A stretch of DNA of 64,000 nucleotides from assembly GCF_002007115.1 (NCBI RefSeq), contig NZ_MVAD01000001.1, positions 2,170,001 to 2,234,000 on the forward strand. Reading direction: 5' to 3'. Position numbers and translations under genes: made by a program. The stretch is from Massilia sp. KIM (GTDB lineage: Bacteria > Pseudomonadota > Gammaproteobacteria > Burkholderiales > Burkholderiaceae_D). Shown here one piece after another: positions 18,369-27,853 of this stretch (its first letter is position 1; every line of letters begins with the position of its first letter). Under the pieces are notes generated by a model. The model did not search any database. It was not told the DNA's origin and worked only from the letters and a program-made list of their open reading frames with translations.

Positions 18369-20540
18369 TCAAGACCCGCAGACCCCCAGCGTACTTCCCT
18401 TGCGCAGATGCGCCTCCACCGCCTCCGGCGCCACGCAGATCTGCTGCCCCGGATGCGACGCACTACCCGTCTTGTGGCAAACCGCCACCTTCCCCCCTTC
18501 GCAGCGCGCATCGATGACAGGCACCGTCACGCTAGCCTGCGCATAGCACCCCTGGGCGCTCGCCGCCTGCACCGTGAAGCTGAAGGTCCCGGGCCCAGTC
18601 GGCGTAAACGTCGTCACCGGCCCGCTCGCGCTCGACAAACCGGTCGCCGGACTCCAGGCATACTCGGCCGCCGCTCCATCCTTGTCACTCACGGTCAGCG
18701 TCACGCTCTGCGGCCCGTAGCCCAAAGTCAGCCCCTGCGGCGCGCTGCTCGCTACCAGCGGCTGCGGCTGCACACCGTTCACCTGCACGCTGGCCTCGCC
18801 GCTCGCCGTATTGCCGCCCTTGTCGAGCACCGTCAGCGCTACCGACTGGATCCCGATGTCCGCGCAAGAGAAGCTGGCGCGCGACAGGCTGAGCGACTCG
18901 ACGCCCCAGTTGTCGCTGCTGCCGCCATCGACCTCCGCCGCCGTGATCGAGGCCGCGCCATTGGCCAGGGTGACGGAGGCTGGGCGCGTGCGCACCATCG
19001 GCGGCTCGAAGTCGTTGCTGACCGGGGCGGCGCGTGGACTCTCGGCGCTGTGGCGGTTCAGGGCCGTGACCGTGTAGTAGTAATACTTGCCCGCCTCGAC
19101 GCTCTTGTCGATGAAGACCGTGCCGGCCGCGTCGGTGGCGGCCAGCAGCGCGCCGGGCGCGTCCAGGTCCATGTCGCGCTGCTCGCCGCGATAGATCGCG
19201 TAACGACGGGTCTTTTCCATCTCGTCCGCGGCCTCGGCCGGCGCGTCCCAGCTGAGCTGCACCGCATTGTCCTGCGCGACGCTGGCCGCCAGAGCGCCTG
19301 GTGCGGACGGCGTCGCCGTCCCCTTCCAGGGCATCAGGGGCAGCAGGGCCGGCCGCTTGTAGGTCGCGTTCATCAGGCTGCTGCGGTAGCCGAGCAGGTC
19401 GCCCTGCAGGAAGGCGTGGCGGAAGTGGATCTGTCCGGAGATCCCTGGCAGGGAGCGGTTCAGGGCGATCTGGCGGTTGATCTGGTTCGGATCGGTCCAC
19501 CCGGCGGTGTTCATCTTGTAGTCCGCGATCCCGATGTACATGTGGCGCTCGTAGGCGTTGTCGTTCCACCAGGGGACCAGCAGGCTGTAGTCGGAACCGG
19601 CCTGCCCCATGTACCAGTAGACCTGGGGCGCCAGGTAGTCCACCCAGCCCTCGCGGATCCATTTGCGGGTGTCGGCGAACATGCTGAGGTAGTGCTGGGA
19701 CGCCCCGCTCGAGGTCGGCGAACCGATCGCCGGATCGGTGCTGCTGCGGTAGATGCCGGAGGGCGAAACGCCGAACTTCACCCAGGGCTTGGCGGCGCGG
19801 ATGCTGTCGTTCACGCGCGCGATCAGGAGGTCGATGTTGTCGCGCCGCCAGTCGGCCCGGCCCGCCGCCGTGTCGGGGAAGCCGCGCGGGTCGGCCTGGT
19901 AGGCCGCGTCGTCGTTGATGGCCCCATTCGGATAGAAGTAGTCGTCGAAATGGATGCCGTCGACGTCGTAGCGCTCGACGATGTCCGTGATGACCTTGAC
20001 GACGTGTTCGCGCACCTGCGGCAGGCCGGGGTTCAAGATCTTCACCGTGCCCACTTGCAGCAGCCATTCCGGATGGGTGCGCGACACGTGATTGGGCGCG
20101 TACTGCGCGTTGTTGGCTTCGCTGGCGGTGTTGGCCACCGCGCGATAGGGATTGATCCAGGCGTGGAATTCCAGGCCCCGCTTGCGGGTCTCTTCCAGGG
20201 CGTACTGGAGCGGATCCCAGGCCGGCGCCGGCGCGCTGCCCTGCTGGTTGGTGAGGTAGTAGGACCAGGGTTCGTACGCGCTCGGGTACATGGCGTCGGC
20301 CTGGCTGCGCACCTGGAAAAAGGCCGCGTTCATGCCGGTCGCCTTGTTGTGGTCGAGGATCGCCGCCAGCGCCGCGCGCTGCTGCGCGGGCGTCTGGAGG
20401 CGGTTCGGCCAGTCCAGGCTCAGGTGGGTGCTGATCCACACGCCGCGCAGTTCGCGCTTGGGCGAGGCCTCCTGGGCGCCGGCATGGGAGATCGAAGCGG
20501 CCAGCATCGTGGCTGCCGCGGCAAGCAAAAGTTTGTGCAT
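18369..20540 (-). CDS. secreted glycoside hydrolase-like protein, GHL10/DUF187 family
   Basis: A 723-residue exported protein. A signal peptide of about 22 residues (AAAATMLAASISHAGAQ) is followed by a TIM-barrel GHL10 domain at about 28-400: RGVWISTHLSLDWPN, FFQVRSQADAMYPS, LEFHAWINPYRAV, the VDGIHFDDYFYP acid motif and VDYLAPQVYWYMG. This family includes DigH, which cleaves denuded peptidoglycan glycan strands. A fibronectin-III-like domain (about 425-510), an Ig/PKD-like region and a cysteine-containing C-terminus (CEGGKVAVCHKTG) follow. The ATG at 20540 starts directly at the signal peptide. The substrate could be peptidoglycan or another polysaccharide. Confidence 0.88.
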   Translation of the reverse strand: MHKLLLAAAATMLAASISHAGAQEASPKRELRGVWISTHLSLDWPNRLQTPAQQRAALAAILDHNKATGMNAAFFQVRSQADAMYPSAYEPWSYYLTNQQGSAPAPAWDPLQYALEETRKRGLEFHAWINPYRAVANTASEANNAQYAPNHVSRTHPEWLLQVGTVKILNPGLPQVREHVVKVITDIVERYDVDGIHFDDYFYPNGAINDDAAYQADPRGFPDTAAGRADWRRDNIDLLIARVNDSIRAAKPWVKFGVSPSGIYRSSTDPAIGSPTSSGASQHYLSMFADTRKWIREGWVDYLAPQVYWYMGQAGSDYSLLVPWWNDNAYERHMYIGIADYKMNTAGWTDPNQINRQIALNRSLPGISGQIHFRHAFLQGDLLGYRSSLMNATYKRPALLPLMPWKGTATPSAPGALAASVAQDNAVQLSWDAPAEAADEMEKTRRYAIYRGEQRDMDLDAPGALLAATDAAGTVFIDKSVEAGKYYYYTVTALNRHSAESPRAAPVSNDFEPPMVRTRPASVTLANGAASITAAEVDGGSSDNWGVESLSLSRASFSCADIGIQSVALTVLDKGGNTASGEASVQVNGVQPQPLVASSAPQGLTLGYGPQSVTLTVSDKDGAAAEYAWSPATGLSSASGPVTTFTPTGPGTFSFTVQAASAQGCYAQASVTVPVIDARCEGGKVAVCHKTGSASHPGQQICVAPEAVEAHLRKGSTLGVCGS

Positions 20541-20782
20541 GTTGTGGTTTTTTGCAGGGTTGAAGTCGACGCACCGAGCCGATGCGCCTGTGGCCACCCT
20601 GCGCCGTGTCTCCCCGCCACAGGCCGGCCATCTTCAGCGGAGCTTACGCCCGTGCATTTTTTGCAACCAATGATTTTGCACATGTGTTGCATAACTTGAA
20701 TGCATGAGCGGCAATCCGGACACATTCGCCGGCGGGCGAGGTCCATCCGCTTCACCGGCGGCGGCAACCGCCCGCAGTCCGG

Positions 20783-21583
20783 CTAGCGCCGGAACGACAG
20801 GCCGACCGTGAACGCGGTATCGGGCGTGCGGCCGTTCAGGCCGCGCGAGAACATGGCGTCGAGCTGGCAGTCGCGAGACAGCAGCCAGGCGGCGCCGAGG
20901 TCGAAGCTGGCCTGGGTGCCGCCGTGGCGGCCACGCGCGATCTGCGGCAGCGCCAGTTCGGCGAAGCCGCGCAAACCCTCCCCGAGCTCCTTGCCCAGCA
21001 CCACACCGAGGATGCCGTAGCGGTAGCGCCGGCCGTCCTCGTCGCGCTCCTGGCCGATCCCCGGCATCACGCCCAGCGACCAGTCGCGCGCCAAGTCCCA
21101 CTCGGCCGCCACGCGCAGCGAAGGCCGCACGCCCTCGCCGCGAAAGGCGCGCGAGCCGCTGTCCAGGTCCGCATGCAGCAGCACGCCCACCGAAGGACGG
21201 CCGCCCTCCGCATCCAGCGCATGCCATTTCAGCCCGAGGGCGGTGTCGGCGTAGCCAAGCGCGCGTTCGGTGACGCCGCTGGCAGCCTCGAACTGGCGGG
21301 CGCGGACCCGGCCATCGGTCTCTGCCCGCAACTCCAGCGTGTCGCCCACGCCGACCCGCAGCAAGGTCGGCGTGGACACGCTGCGCGCCCTTGCCTGCGG
21401 GTTGCGGTCGCGTTCCAGCAGCAGGCTGGTCTCGACCTGGAGACGGCCCTTGCCCACCACCAGGCTCGATTCGACGAAATCCGGGCGGTCGGTGACGATG
21501 CCGTCATCAAGCGCCAGCGCCAGGGGCGCGGCGCACAGGAAACCGGTCATGGCGAACAGCTTTGGCCAGGTGGGCAGGTGCAT
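20783..21583 (-). CDS. outer-membrane transporter-like protein, Phenol_MetA_deg family
   Basis: A 266-residue exported protein with a signal peptide of about 25 residues. Its N-terminus TDRPDFVESSLVVGKGRLQV is the hallmark of the MetA-pathway-of-phenol-degradation transporter family. Amphipathic beta-strands follow, ending in FTVGLSFRR. Proteins of this kind are predicted outer-membrane channels; few have been tested. It stands alone, 56 bases upstream of the yellow-family gene's 3' end on the same strand. Confidence 0.8.
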   Translation of the reverse strand: MHLPTWPKLFAMTGFLCAAPLALALDDGIVTDRPDFVESSLVVGKGRLQVETSLLLERDRNPQARARSVSTPTLLRVGVGDTLELRAETDGRVRARQFEAASGVTERALGYADTALGLKWHALDAEGGRPSVGVLLHADLDSGSRAFRGEGVRPSLRVAAEWDLARDWSLGVMPGIGQERDEDGRRYRYGILGVVLGKELGEGLRGFAELALPQIARGRHGGTQASFDLGAAWLLSRDCQLDAMFSRGLNGRTPDTAFTVGLSFRR

Positions 21584-21639
21584 GATGGCTCATCGGTCAA
21601 TACGGATGGGTGCACCTTACCACCGCCGCGCGGCGGCCG

Positions 21640-22806
21640 CTAGCGCGCGGCCGGCGTCGCCAGGCGCCAGATGGCGTAGCGCTCCTCCCCTTCCTTGACC
21701 GCGCCGGCGAAATGCCCGTTCAGGTGGTTGACGACGAAGTACAGGCCGTCCGGACGCGCGTCGGCGGTATCGGGCCAGAAGATCGCCTCGTGCGACCAGG
21801 CGCCGGCCAGCTTGCCGCTGGCCGGATCGAAGGCCGTGATGCCGTTGCGCGTGACATTCGTGACGTACAGCCGTCCGTCCGCGCCGAAGGCGATGCCGTC
21901 CGTGTTGCCGCCGATGTCGGCCACCCGGCGCACCGACGCGCCCACCGTGGCCGGCGCCGCGGCCGGATCGCGCAGCAGGGCCGCCGGCGCCGCGTACAGG
22001 CCGGTGCCGGTGGTGACGGTCCAGTACAGGGTCTGCCCGTCCGGCGACAGCGCGATGCCGTTGATGCCGATGCGCAGCGGCTGGCCGGGCAGCGCCTCGA
22101 CGCCGTGCGAGACCACCTTCGCGCCCGGCTCGGGCAGCACGCTCGGATGGCGGTGCAGGACGCGGCGCGCGCTGCCGGCCGCGAAGTCGACCACGATGAT
22201 GCCGGCCTGGTTGTCGGGCGCGCTGCGCACGCCGCTGTCGGACAGATAGGCCAGCCTGCGGCCCTCGTCGACCGCGACGTCGTTCAGGAAGCTGCCCTTG
22301 CGGTCGGCCACCCCGTCGAGCGGAATGCTCTTGACCAGCTTGCCGCTCGCCTGCTCGTAGACATTCAGTTTCTGCGCGCCGCGCGGCGCTTCGGCCTCGC
22401 CGGCGACGAAGCCCATGTCCAGCACCCACACCCAGCCATTGCGGTCGTCCACATAGAAGCCGAGGACATTACGCAGCGCTTCCCCGGCCGGGCCCGCGAC
22501 GGCGTTCCCCTCCACCGAGGGGAAGGCGCGCAGGTGGGCGAGTCCGTCCTGGCGCTCGAGGTCGAGCAGGCTGAGGGTGGCGGGCGCGGCGCCGGACAGC
22601 AGGCGCGGCGTGCTCACAAAGGCGCGCCCGGCGCGGTCGAAGTGGAGCCCGGCGATCGGGGCCTGGGTCGAGCCGGCGAAGCGCTGGCCGTCCCAGCTCA
22701 CGCCACGGTAGCTGCGCCAGGCTTCCAGGCCGCCCTGGGTCTCGAAGGCATGCACGGCGCCGGTAGCGAGGAAAGCCGTGCCGAGCGCGAGAATGAGTTT
22801 TTTCAT
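21640..22806 (-). CDS. secreted yellow/major royal jelly protein family protein
   Basis: A 388-residue protein with a clear signal peptide (MKKLILALGTAFLATGAVHA). The six-bladed propeller repeats of the MRJP/yellow family are visible: LHFDRAGRAFVSTPR, YVDDRNGWVWVLDMG, FLNDVAVDEGRRLAYLSDSG, INGIALSPDGQTLYW and DGIAFGADGRLYVTN. Bacterial members are annotated as L-dopachrome tautomerase-related, without a proven reaction. It is divergent from a LysR-type regulator 122 bases away, and that regulator probably controls it. Confidence 0.88.
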   Translation of the reverse strand: MKKLILALGTAFLATGAVHAFETQGGLEAWRSYRGVSWDGQRFAGSTQAPIAGLHFDRAGRAFVSTPRLLSGAAPATLSLLDLERQDGLAHLRAFPSVEGNAVAGPAGEALRNVLGFYVDDRNGWVWVLDMGFVAGEAEAPRGAQKLNVYEQASGKLVKSIPLDGVADRKGSFLNDVAVDEGRRLAYLSDSGVRSAPDNQAGIIVVDFAAGSARRVLHRHPSVLPEPGAKVVSHGVEALPGQPLRIGINGIALSPDGQTLYWTVTTGTGLYAAPAALLRDPAAAPATVGASVRRVADIGGNTDGIAFGADGRLYVTNVTRNGITAFDPASGKLAGAWSHEAIFWPDTADARPDGLYFVVNHLNGHFAGAVKEGEERYAIWRLATPAAR

Positions 22807-22889
22807 GTTCTGTTTCCTGTTGAAGGTGCGAGGCCGCCATCATCCAGCTTCCCGGCCCTGCCGTGAACGGCCTCGCGGTAGAATCACGG

Positions 22890-22904
22890 TCCACTGTCAG
22901 TGGA
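22890..22904. promoter_or_regulatory. candidate LysR operator between yellow-family gene and lysR gene
   Basis: A perfect palindrome TCCACTG-T-CAGTGGA lies 24 bases before the regulator's start codon in the divergent gap. It is a plausible binding site for autoregulation. Confidence 0.5.
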
Positions 22905-22928
22905 TAATCCACAGGAAGGAGCAAGGAA

Positions 22929-23819
22929 ATGGACCGGTTCGTCGCCATGCGCGTCTTCGTACGCATTGCGGACCTGGGGAGCTTTTCGCGCGTGGCGGAA
23001 GAAATGGAGCTGTCCAGCTCCTACGTCAGCAAACTGCTCCAGCAGCTCGAGGACAGCCTCGGCGCGAAGCTCCTGCAACGCACCACGCGCCGCCTGCAGC
23101 TCACCGATGCCGGCGCCGCCTACCTGGCCCAGTGCCGCAGGATCCTGGCGCTCACCGAGGAAGCGGACGCCCTGGTGGCGGACCTGGGCCAGCGCCCCAA
23201 GGGCCAGCTGCGCATCAATTTGCCGCTGGCCTTCGCCAATGCCCGCCTCGGCCCGCTCATGAGCCGCTTCGCGCGCCAGTACCCGGAGCTGGAACTCGAC
23301 CTGCACCTGAGCGACCAGCAGGTCGACCTGCTGGAAGGGGGTTTCGATTGCGGCCTGCGCCTGTCCACCCAGTTCCGCGACTCCAGCTACATCGCGGTCT
23401 CGCTGGCCAGCTACCGCATCGTGGTGTGCGCCTCTCCCGCCTACGTGGAGCGACACGGCGCCCCTGCCACGCCGGGCGAGCTGGCGCGTCACCGCTGCTT
23501 CGTCTACGCCTATGCCAACGCGGGCAACCGCTGGCCGCTGCAGACCGAGGACCAGCCCTATGTCAGCGTGGACGGGGCGATGCGGGTGAACAGCACGCCC
23601 TTCATGAAGTCCTTCATCCTCGACGGCCTGGGCATCGGCGTGCTGCCCGAGTTCGTGGCCCGGCCCGAACTGGACGAGGGACGGCTGGTGGAGGTGCTGG
23701 CCGAGGTGGCGCGGCCCGAACTGAAGCTGTATGCGGTCTATCCGGAGCGCAGCCTGGCGCCGGCCAAGGTGAGGGTCTGGGTCGACTTCATGAAACGCGA
23801 GATGCGGCGCACACCCTGA
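22929..23819 (+). CDS. LysR-family transcriptional regulator
   Basis: A 296-residue LTTR. The winged helix-turn-helix occupies residues 1-62 (MDRFVAMRVFVRIADLGSFS, then QQLEDSLGAKLLQRTTRRL), and the periplasmic-binding-like effector domain about 90-290. The start MDRFVAM is typical of the CrgA/DsdC-like branch in Burkholderiales. GGAAGGAGCAAGGA provides a strong ribosome site. The palindrome at 22890 and the divergent yellow-family gene suggest auto- and cross-regulation. The effector is unknown. Confidence 0.93.
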   Translation: MDRFVAMRVFVRIADLGSFSRVAEEMELSSSYVSKLLQQLEDSLGAKLLQRTTRRLQLTDAGAAYLAQCRRILALTEEADALVADLGQRPKGQLRINLPLAFANARLGPLMSRFARQYPELELDLHLSDQQVDLLEGGFDCGLRLSTQFRDSSYIAVSLASYRIVVCASPAYVERHGAPATPGELARHRCFVYAYANAGNRWPLQTEDQPYVSVDGAMRVNSTPFMKSFILDGLGIGVLPEFVARPELDEGRLVEVLAEVARPELKLYAVYPERSLAPAKVRVWVDFMKREMRRTP

Positions 23820-23849
23820 TCGCTGGACCGCCGCGGCAGGCGTAAAAAA

Positions 23850-24918
23850 GGCGCTGTCACCGTTAAGTGTTGATGACTCCGATTGCGATGCGCAGCAATT
23901 GCTCGTCAGTATTGATCCGTCCGCCATCGAGCGCCCAGCGCCAGCCCAGATAGTTCGGCAGGTAGCGCGAAGCCACGCCGTGAAAGCGCGCCAGCCAGTC
24001 CCGGAAACGGTGGTGATAGGCATTCACGTTTTGAACGTGGATGGCGCCTGAAGCGCCGGCCCGGACCCGCACGCCAGCGCACAGGTTCACCGCCTCGTGC
24101 GCAATGCCATGCTGGCGCGAAAAGGCCCGGTAGACGGCGTTCGAATCGGTGACCAACAGCGCCTGCGGGTCGAGTTTCGGCAGCAGATGGTGCGTGAGTT
24201 GCCGTGCCTTGAGAGCGCCGCGTCCGGTAACGGCATCGATAGTCTGGCCGCCGCGATCGCGCGCCACCAGAATACAGTCGAGTTCGCGCGAGATTCCCCT
24301 CCTGCTGGCCGCGCCGCCCCGCTTGCGCGCAGGCCGGCCGAGCTTGCGCGCTCCCTTTTGCGATTCGAGCAGGAACATTTCATCGGCTTCGACGATGCCG
24401 CTCAAGCGCGCCGGCCGGTCGTGCTTGACCTGGTCCAGGAAGCGGTGGCGCCAGCGAAAGGCGGTGTTGCGGTGCACGCCGACCTCGCCGGCTGCCGCCC
24501 GAACGGGCCGCGATGCCAGCAAGGCCTGAAGGTATTCGCACCACTTGCCGCGCAGCCTCAAGCGCGCCAGCGGCGTGCCGCTCAGGTCGTTGTACGTGCG
24601 GCCGCACTCGCGGCAACGGTAGCGTTGCAGATCATTGGCGTGACCGTGACGGTGCCACGACGGGCTGGCGCAGCGGGGACAGCGCCGGTCCGCCGCGCGG
24701 ATTACCGTGAGCAGCGCAACGATCTGGACCAGCCCGGCCGCCGGCCGCAGCGCGTCGAGCACGCGCAGACGCTGCGGCTGGTTCAGCGACGGCAGTTTGG
24801 CGAACCACTTCTGGAACCCTGGCGCCTTCATGATCGCTCCTGTCGAGAGATGACAGGGCTTGGACCACCAAGCAGCTCAGCAGTTCAGTACTCATCCATA
24901 GCTAACGGTGACAGCGCC
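23850..24918 (-). mobile_element. insertion sequence, IS1595 family
   Basis: A 1069-base element bounded by perfect 16-base inverted repeats GGCGCTGTCACCGTTA (23850-23865 and inverted at 24903-24918), with weaker matching further in. It carries one transposase gene. Both flanks are A-rich (TAAAAAA on the left, TAAAAAAAA on the right), which fits a short A/T-rich target duplication, although low complexity prevents setting its exact length. It has landed in the T tract of the rpoD terminator. Confidence 0.93.
23863..24831 (-). CDS. IS1595-family transposase (ISXO2-like)
   Basis: A 322-residue transposase. The N-terminus holds a zinc ribbon (CPRCASPSWHRHGHA, then RYRCRECGRTYNDLSGTPL), followed by a helix-turn-helix (VGVHRNTAFRWRHRF) and the ISXO2-like DDE-type core. 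VEADEMFLLES holds the first acid, VTDSNAVYRAF the second, and NVNAYHHRFRDWL the conserved Asn/His segment. The frame is intact and spans almost the whole element, so it may be active. Start chosen at ATG 24831, 87 bases inside the right end. Confidence 0.94.
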   Translation of the reverse strand: MKAPGFQKWFAKLPSLNQPQRLRVLDALRPAAGLVQIVALLTVIRAADRRCPRCASPSWHRHGHANDLQRYRCRECGRTYNDLSGTPLARLRLRGKWCEYLQALLASRPVRAAAGEVGVHRNTAFRWRHRFLDQVKHDRPARLSGIVEADEMFLLESQKGARKLGRPARKRGGAASRRGISRELDCILVARDRGGQTIDAVTGRGALKARQLTHHLLPKLDPQALLVTDSNAVYRAFSRQHGIAHEAVNLCAGVRVRAGASGAIHVQNVNAYHHRFRDWLARFHGVASRYLPNYLGWRWALDGGRINTDEQLLRIAIGVINT

Positions 24919-24919
24919 T

Positions 24920-24950
24920 AAAAAAAAGCCGCCTGGCGAACCGGGCGGCT
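24920..24950 (-). terminator. Rho-independent terminator of rpoD, abutted by the IS
   Basis: On the minus strand AGCCGCC pairs with GGCGGCT across a ten-base loop and continues into an eight-T tract, 22 bases after the rpoD stop. The IS begins one base beyond the T tract. Confidence 0.85.
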
Positions 24951-24971
24951 TCTTGAATCCTGCGCGAGGAC

Positions 24972-27602
24972 TTAGTTATTGTGCAGGAAGGTCTTGAGCT
25001 TGTCCGAGCGCGAAGGCTGGCGCAGCTTGCTCATCGCCTTGGCTTCGATCTGGCGGATACGCTCGCGGGTCACGTCGAACTGCTTGCCGACTTCTTCCAG
25101 CGTGTGGTCGTTCGACATCTCGACGCCGTAGCGCATGCGCAGCACCTTGGCTTCGCGCGGGGTCAGCGAGTCCAGCACTTCCTTGATCACGTTGCGCATC
25201 GAGGCGTGCAGGGCGGCGTCCAGCGGCGCCAGGGTGGCGTTGTCCTCGATGAAGTCGCCCAGCTGCGAATCGCCGTCCTCGCCCATCGGGGTTTCCATCG
25301 AAATCGGTTCTTTCGCGATCTTCATGATCTCGCGAACCTTGTTCTCCGGCATTTCCATCTTGGCCGCCAGGGTCGGCAGGTCCGGCTCGCTGCCGGTTTC
25401 CTGCATGATCTGGCGCGAGATGCGGTTCATCTTGTTGATGGTCTCGATCATGTGCACTGGCACGCGGATGGTGCGGGCCATGTCCGCGATCGAGCGCGTG
25501 ATCGCCTGGCGGATCCACCAGGTCGCATAGGTCGAGAACTTGTAGCCGCGACGGTACTCGAACTTGTCGACCGCCTTCAGCAGGCCGATGTTGCCTTCCT
25601 GGATCAGGTCGAGGAACTGCAGGCCGCGGTTGATGTACTTCTTCGCGATCGAGATCACCAGGCGCAGGTTGGCCACCGTCATTTCGCGCTTGGCCTGGCG
25701 CGCGCGCTTCTCGCCCGCCGCCATCTGCTTGTTGATCTTGCGCAGGTCGGCCAGGGGCAGCGCCACGCGCGCCTGCAGGTCGATCATGCGCTGCTGCAGT
25801 TCCTTGATGGCCGGCAGGTTACGGCTCAGCACCGCGCTGTACGGGTAGGCGCAGTCGACTTCGCGGTCGCCCCATTGCAGGTCGGTCTCGTTGCCCGGGA
25901 AGACCTTGATGAAGTGGGCGCGCGGCATGCCGCAACGGTTCACGCAGATGTCCAGCACCGCGCGCTCGATGGCGCGCACTTCGTCCATCTGGCCGCGCAG
26001 GCTGTCGCACAGCTTCTCGACCACCTTGGCGGTGAAGCGGATGCCCAGCAGCTCGTTCGAGATCACTTCCTGGGCGTCGTTGTAGGCCTGGGAGCCGTAG
26101 CCCTGGGTCTTGAAGGCGTGGCCCATCAGGTCGAACTGCTTCTCGATCACGGCGAACTTTTCCAGCGCGCTCTTACGCAGAGCGGCCAGCTGTTCGGCCG
26201 AGTAGCCGGCCGCGGCGCCGCCGGCGCTGCCCTCTTCTTCTTCGTCCTCGACCTCTTCCTCGTCCTCGTCATCCGAGGAGGAGGAAGCGGCGGCCGGCGC
26301 CGAGGCTTCGTTCAGGTCGACGAAGCCGTCCACCACGTCGTCGATCTTCAGCTCGTCGCTGGCGATCTTGTGCGACAGGGCGATGATTTCCGAGATCGTC
26401 ACCGGGCAGGCCGAGATCGCCTGCACCATGTCCTTCAGGCCTTCCTCGATGCGCTTGGCGATCTCGATCTCGCCTTCGCGGGTCAGCAGCGACACCGCGC
26501 CCATCTCGCGCATGTACATGCGCACCGGGTCGGTGGTGCGGCCGAAGTCCGAATCCACGGTCGAGAGCGCGGTCGCGGCGGCGGCCTCGACTTCGTCTTC
26601 CGAAGTCGGGGTCACGGCCTGGTCCGACAGCAGCATCATTTCCGCTTCCGGCGCGCGCTCGTAGACCGCGATGCCCATGTCGTTGAAGGTCGCGATGATG
26701 CCTTCGATCGCTTCCGGATCGATGATGTTTTCCGGCAGGTGGTCGTTGATCTCCGCATGGGTCAGGTAGCCGCGCTCCTTGCCCATGTTGATCAGGTTCT
26801 TCAGCTGCTGGCGGCGCTTTTCCAGTTCCTCGGCCGAGAAGCCGGCTTCGTTCAGGGTGACCAGGCCCTTGGCCTTGCGCTCGCGCAGCTTGGAGGCCGC
26901 CTTCAGTTCGGCGCGCTCGACCGCGTTCAGGGCCGCGACCTCGTCGTTCTCGGGGATGAATTCGCTCGGCTTGCGGCCGCGGCGGCCCGGCACCTTCACC
27001 TGGGGCAGCAGATAGCCGGAGGTGTCGATCTGGGCCAGGGCGGCGGCGTCGGTGGTCTGGCTGACCGCGCCCACGGCGGTCGGCGCGGCGGCAGCCGGGG
27101 TCTCGACGCGGCGCACGGCGCGGGTGCGCGTCTTGGGCGCCGGCGCTTCATCGGCCGGGGCTGCTTCGGCCGCGGGGGCTGCGGCGGCGACAGCTTCCTC
27201 CACCGGCTCGGCTGCGGCCGGCTCGGCGGCCGCCTTCAGGCTGGCCAGCTTGCCGCGCTTGCGCACGATCACCGGCGGCGCGGCCGGCGTGGCCGGCGCG
27301 GCGGGCAGGTAATCCTCGGCATCGTTCGCGGCCTCGACGACCGGATCCGCGGCGACCGCCATCGTTTCGACCGGCGCTTCGGCGACCGCTGCGGTTTCCA
27401 CCGCTACGGGCTCGGCGACCTGGGCCGTTTCGACGGCCTTGAGCGCAGCAAGGCGCGAACGGGTCTTGACCACCGTCACCTTCGCCGCAGCCTCCGTCTC
27501 GAGGAAATAGGAGGTCGCGGTTTTCGGCACTGCCAGCGGCGCCGAGCTCTTGGCCGGTGCTTTTTTCGCTGTCAGTGTCAATGTCTTGGCGGTGTTCTTC
27601 AT
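24972..27602 (-). CDS. rpoD: RNA polymerase primary sigma factor (sigma-70)
   Basis: An 876-residue housekeeping sigma factor. Region 1.1 is at about 232-300 ([20 protein letters not shown]), region 1.2 near 356-386 ([20 protein letters not shown]), and an acidic non-conserved insert lies at about 420-470 ([18 protein letters not shown]). Region 2 runs 645-720 ([35 protein letters not shown]) and region 4 ends the protein ([20 protein letters not shown]). The first 215 residues are an Ala/Val/Pro/Glu-rich extension absent from E. coli RpoD (613 aa), though long forms are known in Oxalobacteraceae. The gene is not preceded by dnaG. Confidence 0.97.
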   Translation of the reverse strand: MKNTAKTLTLTAKKAPAKSSAPLAVPKTATSYFLETEAAAKVTVVKTRSRLAALKAVETAQVAEPVAVETAAVAEAPVETMAVAADPVVEAANDAEDYLPAAPATPAAPPVIVRKRGKLASLKAAAEPAAAEPVEEAVAAAAPAAEAAPADEAPAPKTRTRAVRRVETPAAAAPTAVGAVSQTTDAAALAQIDTSGYLLPQVKVPGRRGRKPSEFIPENDEVAALNAVERAELKAASKLRERKAKGLVTLNEAGFSAEELEKRRQQLKNLINMGKERGYLTHAEINDHLPENIIDPEAIEGIIATFNDMGIAVYERAPEAEMMLLSDQAVTPTSEDEVEAAAATALSTVDSDFGRTTDPVRMYMREMGAVSLLTREGEIEIAKRIEEGLKDMVQAISACPVTISEIIALSHKIASDELKIDDVVDGFVDLNEASAPAAASSSSDDEDEEEVEDEEEEGSAGGAAAGYSAEQLAALRKSALEKFAVIEKQFDLMGHAFKTQGYGSQAYNDAQEVISNELLGIRFTAKVVEKLCDSLRGQMDEVRAIERAVLDICVNRCGMPRAHFIKVFPGNETDLQWGDREVDCAYPYSAVLSRNLPAIKELQQRMIDLQARVALPLADLRKINKQMAAGEKRARQAKREMTVANLRLVISIAKKYINRGLQFLDLIQEGNIGLLKAVDKFEYRRGYKFSTYATWWIRQAITRSIADMARTIRVPVHMIETINKMNRISRQIMQETGSEPDLPTLAAKMEMPENKVREIMKIAKEPISMETPMGEDGDSQLGDFIEDNATLAPLDAALHASMRNVIKEVLDSLTPREAKVLRMRYGVEMSNDHTLEEVGKQFDVTRERIRQIEAKAMSKLRQPSRSDKLKTFLHNN

Positions 27603-27825
27603 CTAAAGCTCTCCAGTCGAGGCGGGTGGCGCGCCTGCGAAGTCAATAATCCAGCAAGACCCGCGGCGCGGGCCCTGGCAAACGGGGTCGGAAGGGGCCC
27701 TAGCTTAGGGCGGACAGGCGGACTTCAAGCACGAATTTCCGCATTTCTCGCGCACGGCAGGGGCCGGGGCGGCGAAGGATCGTGGAAACGTCGGTGGTCA
27801 AAATCGCGGTGTGCATGTCGGAACG

Positions 27826-27853
27826 AAAAAAAGCCCGTTATCGCGACGGGCTT
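27826..27853 (-). terminator. Rho-independent terminator without an upstream protein gene
   Basis: An eight-base-pair stem AAGCCCGT/ACGGGCTT with a seven-base loop runs into TTTTTTT. No open reading frame ends just upstream on this strand, so it likely ends a non-coding transcript. Confidence 0.75.

Noticed and set aside
20660..20705. TTGCA-rich inverted repeats as a LacI-type operator upstream of the GHL10 gene
   Set aside because: Half-sites are irregularly spaced and no LacI-type gene is nearby; only CACATGTG is a perfect palindrome.
23841..24927. An exact eight-base target duplication for the IS
   Set aside because: Both flanks are A runs of different length, so the exact duplication cannot be fixed.
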